This document shows positions 48,362 to 52,580 of a DNA stretch of 52,580 nucleotides, one piece after another. The stretch lies in IMG/VR virus record IMGVR_UViG_3300044712_000547, positions 1 to 52,580 of that record; one strand, written 5' to 3'. This DNA is from a virus. The notes beneath the pieces are model-generated. The model saw nothing but the letters and a program-made list of their open reading frames with translations, was not told where the DNA came from and did no database searches. The position numbers and the translations under genes are program-made. Positions within the stretch are counted from its first letter, which is position 1, and every line of letters begins with the position of its first letter.

Positions 48362-48850
48362 ATGCGTTCCCGATCTCAGGGTCGTAACCTGTCCCCGGCG
48401 GAGATGGATTGCGTCCGGGCTAGGCTCCAGCGTGAGTACGATCGCAACCCGGATCAGATCGCGGTGTCGCAGCAGATGGGCATCAGCCAGTCCACCCTGT
48501 CGAAGATTTTGCGTCGGACCGACTACGTCATAACGCGCGGTCTAGCCCTAGAAATCGCGGAGGCGTCGGGTGTACCCTTGACCGAACTACTCACCGGCAC
48601 GCGGAGCGCCGGGAAGTACGAGGCGGGAGACAAGATGTTGCCTGCGCGGGGACGAGCATTAGACGTGCTTAGCGGCGTGTACTCCGACGACGTACTGGAG
48701 GCGATGCAGCGCCACCAAGCGCCGACCGAGTCCGAGCTGTGGCAGCCGGACCAGTGGGTTGAACACCTGGTCCAGATCAAGACGATGTGGGACCGGGGTG
48801 CCCTTGAGCTTCCCGGGCTGAAGCGCGCGTCCGCCAAGCGCCGTCGCTAG
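48362..48850 (+). CDS. HTH transcriptional regulator, probable repressor
   Basis: This 162-residue protein has an N-terminal helix-turn-helix at about residues 31-52 (DQIAVSQQMGISQSTLSKIL), then EIAEASGVPLTELL. The C-terminal half is helical and has no Ser/Lys peptidase motif, so it is not a LexA/CI-type self-cleaving repressor. It sits between divergent operons and next to three palindromic sites, as phage repressors do. ATG 48317 is an alternative start. I favour 48362 because of the -10 box in front of it. Confidence 0.7.
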   Translation: MRSRSQGRNLSPAEMDCVRARLQREYDRNPDQIAVSQQMGISQSTLSKILRRTDYVITRGLALEIAEASGVPLTELLTGTRSAGKYEAGDKMLPARGRALDVLSGVYSDDVLEAMQRHQAPTESELWQPDQWVEHLVQIKTMWDRGALELPGLKRASAKRRR

Positions 48851-48917
48851 CCTACGCGTTTCCGGCCGAAAAATAAGTAGGCCGCAAGAACGCGAGAACC
48901 TTGCGCAATCGGACTTT

Positions 48918-48931
48918 CGTTCCGGAATAGC
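48918..48931. promoter_or_regulatory. operator candidate O2 (imperfect)
   Basis: CGTTCCGGAATAGC contains the TTCCGGAA core of O1 with one flank matching (GAATA). It lies 11 nt before the -35 of the rightward promoter. Weak by itself, it is supported by its neighbours. Confidence 0.4.
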
Positions 48932-48941
48932 GCGCGCCCCA

Positions 48942-48971
48942 TTGACGCGGAATATTATTCCGCGATATGGT
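48942..48971 (+). promoter_or_regulatory. rightward early promoter candidate
   Basis: TTGACG (48942-48947), an 18-bp spacer and TATGGT (48966-48971) face the plus-strand operon. The O3 palindrome fills the spacer. The first gene's ATG (49005) lies about 34 nt further on, after a GGAGGG, so this transcript is not leaderless. Confidence 0.6.
48946..48964. promoter_or_regulatory. operator candidate O3
   Basis: CGCGGAATATTATTCCGCG is a perfect palindrome with 9-bp arms and one central T. It overlaps the -35 box and fills the spacer of the rightward promoter. Its GGAAT/ATTCC core is shared with O1 and O2. Confidence 0.65.
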
Positions 48972-49004
48972 TAGGGCGTTCGGCACGAGACGGAGGGACG
49001 GACG

Positions 49005-49211
49005 ATGACGACGACGAAGCTGACGCGAGGACGCTGCGACTGCCGCAGCGCGGACGCCAACCACAACCACGACACGCTCGACGTGGTGGACTTCGGCCGC
49101 TACATCCGCGTGTGCGGCATCCCCGGCGAGGTGCGGCGCCTCTGCGAAGTGCACGCGCGCGGCATCAAGGCGCACCGACTGTTCGTCGCCGCCCTCGGAG
49201 GTGCCAAGTGA
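49005..49211 (+). CDS. small Cys/His-containing protein
   Basis: This 68-residue protein is the first gene of the rightward operon. It has RCDCRSADANHNHDTL and later CGIPGEVRRLCEVHARG, which could bind zinc. GGAGGG precedes the ATG. Function is unknown. Confidence 0.6.
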   Translation: MTTTKLTRGRCDCRSADANHNHDTLDVVDFGRYIRVCGIPGEVRRLCEVHARGIKAHRLFVAALGGAK

Positions 49212-49462
49212 GCGCCCGAACGTTCACCGCGCAGCAGCGTGTCCAGCGCGCCATCGAGGACGCGTCTGCGTCGATCGACGACTTCGCGGCAGAGCACGAG
49301 GCGCGCGGCGACATGCTGACCAAGCTCATCGAGGCGGCGCACGAGGTGTACCGCGCATATCAGCGGGAGGACGGGGCGGTCACGCTTGGTGAGGCAACTA
49401 GCGTCGGGGAAGCCATCGTTGCGCTCGACACCTTGGCCGACGAGGCGGAGAGCGTGTCGTGA
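49208..49462 (+). CDS. hypothetical helical protein
   Basis: This 84-residue protein starts at GTG 49208, overlapping the previous stop (GTGA). It is acidic and helical throughout (RVQRAIEDASASIDDFAAEH). No family is recognised. Confidence 0.55.
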   Translation: MSARTFTAQQRVQRAIEDASASIDDFAAEHEARGDMLTKLIEAAHEVYRAYQREDGAVTLGEATSVGEAIVALDTLADEAESVS

Positions 49463-49869
49463 GCGCCTCCCCCGTCATCACGCCGGCCTGGCTTCGTTCC
49501 GCCTGCTCCGACGACGCGCCCGCAACGCTCCGCTCCGCCTCGGTGGGCCACGCGTCGGACACCATCCCCTGCCCGCCGCCGGTCCTCCGCGTCACGTGCC
49601 CGTCCTGCCATGGCGACTCGGAGCCCATCTGCGGCACCTGCTCGGGCAGCGGCGAGGGCATGTATGACGGTTCGCGGTGCCCGATCTGCCACGGTCGCGG
49701 CGACACGCACGTGGACTGCGAGACCTGCGGCGGTGAGGGCGAGATCGACGCGTCCTGCGAGGACTGCGGCGAGCCAGCCACGATGCGCGACCCTCACGAG
49801 GACTACCTGTGCGCCGAGTGCTACGCGTCGCGCGAGCGGGACGACGCGGCCCGCATGGAGGCTCCGTGA
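49459..49869 (+). CDS. DnaJ-type zinc-finger protein
   Basis: This 136-residue protein starts at GTG 49459. From residue 47 it carries repeated CxxCxGxG-type units (CPSCHGDSEPICGTCSGSGE; CPICHGRGDTHVDCETCGGE) as in the DnaJ central domain, and then a further ribbon (CEDCGEPATM ... CAECY). There is no J domain. It may bind unfolded protein or nucleic acid. Confidence 0.7.
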   Translation: MSASPVITPAWLRSACSDDAPATLRSASVGHASDTIPCPPPVLRVTCPSCHGDSEPICGTCSGSGEGMYDGSRCPICHGRGDTHVDCETCGGEGEIDASCEDCGEPATMRDPHEDYLCAECYASRERDDAARMEAP

Positions 49870-50063
49870 CCTGCACCGTCGAAAGCCACGAGGCGACGAA
49901 GCGCGACCGCGAGGCGTGGTCGGCGCTGACCTACCACGCAACGGCCACGTACGACCTCGGCGACGGCGAGACGTTGACTCTGGAGACGAGGCATTGCCGC
50001 TGCGGAAGCACGCTGGCGGTCGAAGTGAACAGGGGGGAGGAGGCGCCGCACACCGCGGCGTGA
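49866..50063 (+). CDS. hypothetical small protein
   Basis: This 65-residue protein starts at GTG 49866 (GTGA overlap). It has a short HCRCGS motif and is otherwise beta-rich (ATATYDLGDGETLTLETRHC). No family is recognised. Confidence 0.5.
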   Translation: MTCTVESHEATKRDREAWSALTYHATATYDLGDGETLTLETRHCRCGSTLAVEVNRGEEAPHTAA

Positions 50064-50068
50064 CGAGG

Positions 50069-50278
50069 ATGAAGATCATCGTGACAGGCGAGACGGTCGA
50101 AGTTCACGACTTGCCGCCCGACATGGCGGCGCGCGACCTGGCGGCTCTGGTGGCCACGCTCGTCACGGCCGGACAGAGGCCGGTTGGGCGCGTGAGGAAG
50201 TGCGACGCTCCCCCAGCCGAGCACTACACGGACGGCGCGGTCATCGACATGACCGAGCGTCGGATGAGGGTGGGCTGA
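50069..50278 (+). CDS. hypothetical small protein
   Basis: This 69-residue protein starts at ATG 50069. It has a beta-helix-beta outline (KIIVTGETVEVHDLPPDMAA). No function is recognised. A longer open frame upstream overlaps two other genes. Confidence 0.5.
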   Translation: MKIIVTGETVEVHDLPPDMAARDLAALVATLVTAGQRPVGRVRKCDAPPAEHYTDGAVIDMTERRMRVG

Positions 50279-50454
50279 TGGACTTCATCGGCCGCGACGC
50301 CCGCCCCGAGGAGGACGACCCGAGCGAGCCGATCCGCGTCGAGCGGACGTATCCGGTTTTTGAGGCGACGCGGCGCAGGTGGCGGCGAGAACGCGAGGAA
50401 TGGCTGAGGACGCAGCGAGAGGAGGACGGACATGGCAACGCGACCGGAGAGTGA
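50278..50454 (+). CDS. hypothetical small charged protein
   Basis: This 58-residue protein starts at ATG 50278 next to the previous stop. It is charged (RDARPEEDDPSEPIRVERTY) and ends in a basic-acidic helix (RRWRREREEWLRTQREEDGH). Its end overlaps the next gene by 23 nt. Confidence 0.5.
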   Translation: MDFIGRDARPEEDDPSEPIRVERTYPVFEATRRRWRREREEWLRTQREEDGHGNATGE

Positions 50455-50650
50455 CCGAGAGCGAGAACAGCGGGAATTGCGCGACAAGATGCGCGACGAG
50501 TTTGCGCGCGTCGTGTGCCGCATCAGCCTTACGCCAGAGGAGCGCGCTAGCGTCATCTCGGCGGCGCGCGACTGGACCGAGGCCGAGGCACACCTGTCCT
50601 TTACGGCCGGCATGGAAGCGTGGCAGTGGGCCACGAAGCCGGCCGCCTAG
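50432..50650 (+). CDS. hypothetical helical protein
   Basis: This 72-residue protein is helical and charged (ESDREREQRELRDKMRDEFA; ERASVISAARDWTEAEAHLS). The 138-bp gap that follows holds an inverted repeat (ACGGACGGG and CCCGTCCGT) and a GCGCAAA, and no gene I can see. Confidence 0.5.
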   Translation: MATRPESDREREQRELRDKMRDEFARVVCRISLTPEERASVISAARDWTEAEAHLSFTAGMEAWQWATKPAA

Positions 50651-50788
50651 CCCCACAGACGGACGGGCCCCCTATGCCCGTCGGCGGAGTTGGCCGCCCC
50701 TCCCGTCCGTCCTCCAGAAAAAGTCGGTCCGACCACGACGACGGGCGCTGCGCAAAACGACGGTATTGGAGACAGACGGAGGACGGAG

Positions 50789-51646
50789 ATGGCGCGCATC
50801 GTAGACGCATCGGTCAAGTCAACGGTTCCGGCCCTATCGCCGAGCGTGGCGAAGACGCTGGTGACCAAGTCGCCGGCTCACGCGTACGCCGAGCACCCGC
50901 TCCTCGGCGGCGTTCCGCGCGAGTCTACCGATAGCATGGAGCGCGGTTCGCTCATCCACGCACTGGTGTTCGGAGAGGGCCGCGAGATCGTGGTCGTGGA
51001 CGCCAAGGACTGGAAGACCAAGGCGGCGCAGGAGGCGCGGAGCGCGGCGCGCGAGGCCGGCAAGCTGGCGGTGCTTGCTCACAAACTGGCCGAGGTGCGC
51101 GAGACGGCGACGGCCATCACGAACAACTTGGCAGAGGCCGGCGTCATCCTCAACGGCGCGTCTGAGGTCAAGATCGAATGGGAGGATGAGGCCACCGACG
51201 GGAGCCGTGTCCTGTGCAGAGGACAACTGGACCACATCGTCGGCGACCGCATCATCTACGACCTCAAGATTGTAGACTCGGCCCACCCGGAGGCGTGTTC
51301 GCGCCAGGCATACGCGTACGGCTACGACATCCAGGGCGCCGCGTACGTTCGCGCACTGTCCGACCTCTACCCGGAGAATGCCGGCCGGATCGACTTTGTG
51401 CTCCTGTTCGCCGAACCTGAGCCCCCGTTCGCGGTGTGGCCCGCGCGGTTCTCTGGCGACATGCGACACCTTGGCGAAACGCGGTGGCAGCGTGCGGTTG
51501 ACCTGTGGGCGACGTGCATGGCCGCGAAGTTGTGGCCCGGGTACGCGGACGAGATCGCAACGCTTGAGGCCCCAGCGTGGGCATTGTCGCGAGAGATGAG
51601 CAAACAGGCGAGCGAGGCCGCCGAGGCCGCTTTCGGATCGCTGTAA
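50789..51646 (+). CDS. RecE-type / PD-(D/E)XK exonuclease (DUF3799-like)
   Basis: This 285-residue protein starts at ATG 50789 after GGAGG. It has the RecE C-terminal pattern: LSPSVAKTLVTKSPAHAYAE, MERGSLIHALVFGEGREIVV, then RVLCRGQLDHIVGDRIIYDL (D..D-x-K core as QLDHI ... DLKIV) and ACSRQAYAYGYDIQGAAYVR. It is expected to resect double-stranded DNA for recombination with the ATPase that follows. Confidence 0.8.
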   Translation: MARIVDASVKSTVPALSPSVAKTLVTKSPAHAYAEHPLLGGVPRESTDSMERGSLIHALVFGEGREIVVVDAKDWKTKAAQEARSAAREAGKLAVLAHKLAEVRETATAITNNLAEAGVILNGASEVKIEWEDEATDGSRVLCRGQLDHIVGDRIIYDLKIVDSAHPEACSRQAYAYGYDIQGAAYVRALSDLYPENAGRIDFVLLFAEPEPPFAVWPARFSGDMRHLGETRWQRAVDLWATCMAAKLWPGYADEIATLEAPAWALSREMSKQASEAAEAAFGSL

Positions 51647-51655
51647 GGAGGGAAC

Positions 51656-52580
51656 ATGGGACGGACATTCGAAGACAAGGATGCCACGCGGGAGCGCGTG
51701 CCGCTGCTTCTCGGGCTCATCGGTCCGAGCGGGACGGGCAAGACATACAGCGCGCTGCGGCTGGCCACTGGCATCCAGCGCGTGAACCATGGACCGATCT
51801 ACTACATCGATACCGAGTCGCGCCGCGCCCTGCACTACGCCGACGAGTTCAAGTTCCGGCACGTCCCGTTTGGGGCGCCGTTCTCGCCGCTCGACTACCT
51901 GGAGGCCATCGACCACTGCCTCCAGAAGGGCGCCAAGACAATCATTGTGGACAGCATGAGCCACGAGCACGAGGGCCCCGGCGGCGTGCTGGAGATGCAC
52001 CAGGAGAGCGTGCGGCGCATGTCCAAGGGCGACCACGACAAGGCCGAGCGCGTCAAGATGCTGGCATGGGCCGAGCCGAAGGCGCAGCGGCGGAGGCTCA
52101 TCAACTCGATCTTGCAGATGGACGCCAACTTCATCTTCTGTTTCCGGGCCAAGGAAAAGCTCCGGATCGTGAAGGGCGCCGAGCCCGAAAAGCGCGGGTT
52201 CCAGCCGATCGCGGGCGAGGAGTTCGTGTTCGAGATGACGGCCAAGTTCCTGCTCCTCCCGGGCGCGGACGGACACCCGTCGTGGAAGTCGGACATCGTG
52301 GACGAGCGCATGATGATGAAGTGCCCGCGCCAGTTCCGCGAACTGTTCACGTCCGACGTCCAGTTGTCGGAGGACCTCGGCGAGAAGATGGCGCGGTGGG
52401 CCGCCGGCACGGCCGCGCTTCCCATTCTGTCGGCGGCCGAACTGATCGAGGCGTACGAGGCGTGCTCGGATCCGGCCACGTTCCGCCGGCTGGAGCAGGT
52501 GCGGCGCGCGTCGTGGTCGTCAATCGAGAAGGCGGACAAGGACGCCCTCAACGAGCTGGCCAAGGCAACCAACCAACGGA
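51656..52580 (+). CDS. RecA-fold / AAA_24-type ATPase (Sak4-like), partial
   Basis: ATG 51656 follows AAGGAGGG, and the frame is open to the right edge (at least 308 residues). It has Walker A (IGPSGTGKTYSALRLA), Walker B (AKTIIVDSMSHEHEG), and a closing FIFCFRAKEKLRIVK block, as in AAA_24/Sak4-type phage ATPases that assist single-strand annealing. Pairing with a RecE-type nuclease supports a recombination role. The C-terminus is off the window. Confidence 0.78.
   Translation, partial: MGRTFEDKDATRERVPLLLGLIGPSGTGKTYSALRLATGIQRVNHGPIYYIDTESRRALHYADEFKFRHVPFGAPFSPLDYLEAIDHCLQKGAKTIIVDSMSHEHEGPGGVLEMHQESVRRMSKGDHDKAERVKMLAWAEPKAQRRRLINSILQMDANFIFCFRAKEKLRIVKGAEPEKRGFQPIAGEEFVFEMTAKFLLLPGADGHPSWKSDIVDERMMMKCPRQFRELFTSDVQLSEDLGEKMARWAAGTAALPILSAAELIEAYEACSDPATFRRLEQVRRASWSSIEKADKDALNELAKATNQR

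Noticed and set aside
50834-52276. 480-codon open frame opposite the recombination genes
   Set aside because: It overlaps the RecE-type and AAA genes on the other strand and has shadow-like composition.
1-52580. Mu-like transposition or integrase genes
   Set aside because: None is visible. The tail and terminase resemble Mu, but no transposase, integrase or att repeat was found in the window.

Overview
This window is most of the genome of a GC-rich, contractile-tailed (myovirus-type) bacteriophage or prophage. Genes from the left edge to about 48.2 kb lie almost all on the minus strand. After a short regulatory region the remaining genes (48.4-52.6 kb) run on the plus strand. The tail module follows the Mu/P2 order (sheath, tube, chaperone, tape measure, DNA-circularisation protein, hub, spike, gp46/gp25-like, baseplate J, tail-tip proteins, fibre). 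The host is probably a high-GC Gram-negative bacterium. A counter-oriented lipoprotein with a Cys/Asp/Ala/Gly-rich mature end (2341-2598) resembles lipoproteins of Myxococcota, but that is only a hint. I found no integrase, transposase or endolysin. An HTH regulator flanked by palindromic operator candidates suggests a repressor-type switch, so a temperate life cycle is plausible but unproven.

Layout, in the direction of leftward transcription (48 kb down to 1). From 48.2 to 41.5 kb is an early operon: a repeat protein, small Cys-rich proteins, a beta-class DNA methyltransferase, an HNH nuclease, a DnaD-like replication protein and a DnaB helicase. From 41.4 to 34.8 kb lie an SH3-like repeat protein, tRNA-Gln(CTG), an RNA ligase carrying a membrane insertion, a second HNH nuclease, a DUF5131 protein, an HD hydrolase, a VRR-NUC nuclease and several tiny membrane proteins. 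From 34.8 to 30.6 kb is a cassette of two glycosyltransferases, a radical-SAM enzyme and a methyltransferase. From 30.6 to 27.5 kb are small proteins, a DGQHR/ParB-like protein and small HTH proteins. A gap of about 620 bp without genes (26865-27482) follows, just upstream of the packaging genes.

From 26.9 to 19.1 kb is the packaging and head module: terminase small and large subunits, portal, head-morphogenesis protein, decoration-like proteins, scaffold and major capsid protein. From 19.0 to 15.5 kb are head-tail connectors and completion proteins. From 15.5 kb to the left edge is the contractile tail. The tail-assembly chaperone has a good -1 frameshift site and a dual-coded 3' region. Two short genes, 2341-2598 and 10157-10417, interrupt the tail operon on the opposite strand, each with its own probable promoter.

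The right-hand operon (49.0-52.6 kb) has seven small proteins and then a RecE-type exonuclease and a RecA-fold/AAA_24-type ATPase, a recombination module that runs off the right edge. Genes are tightly packed, with ATGA or GTGA stop-start overlaps at dozens of junctions; I used these overlaps to choose most starts.
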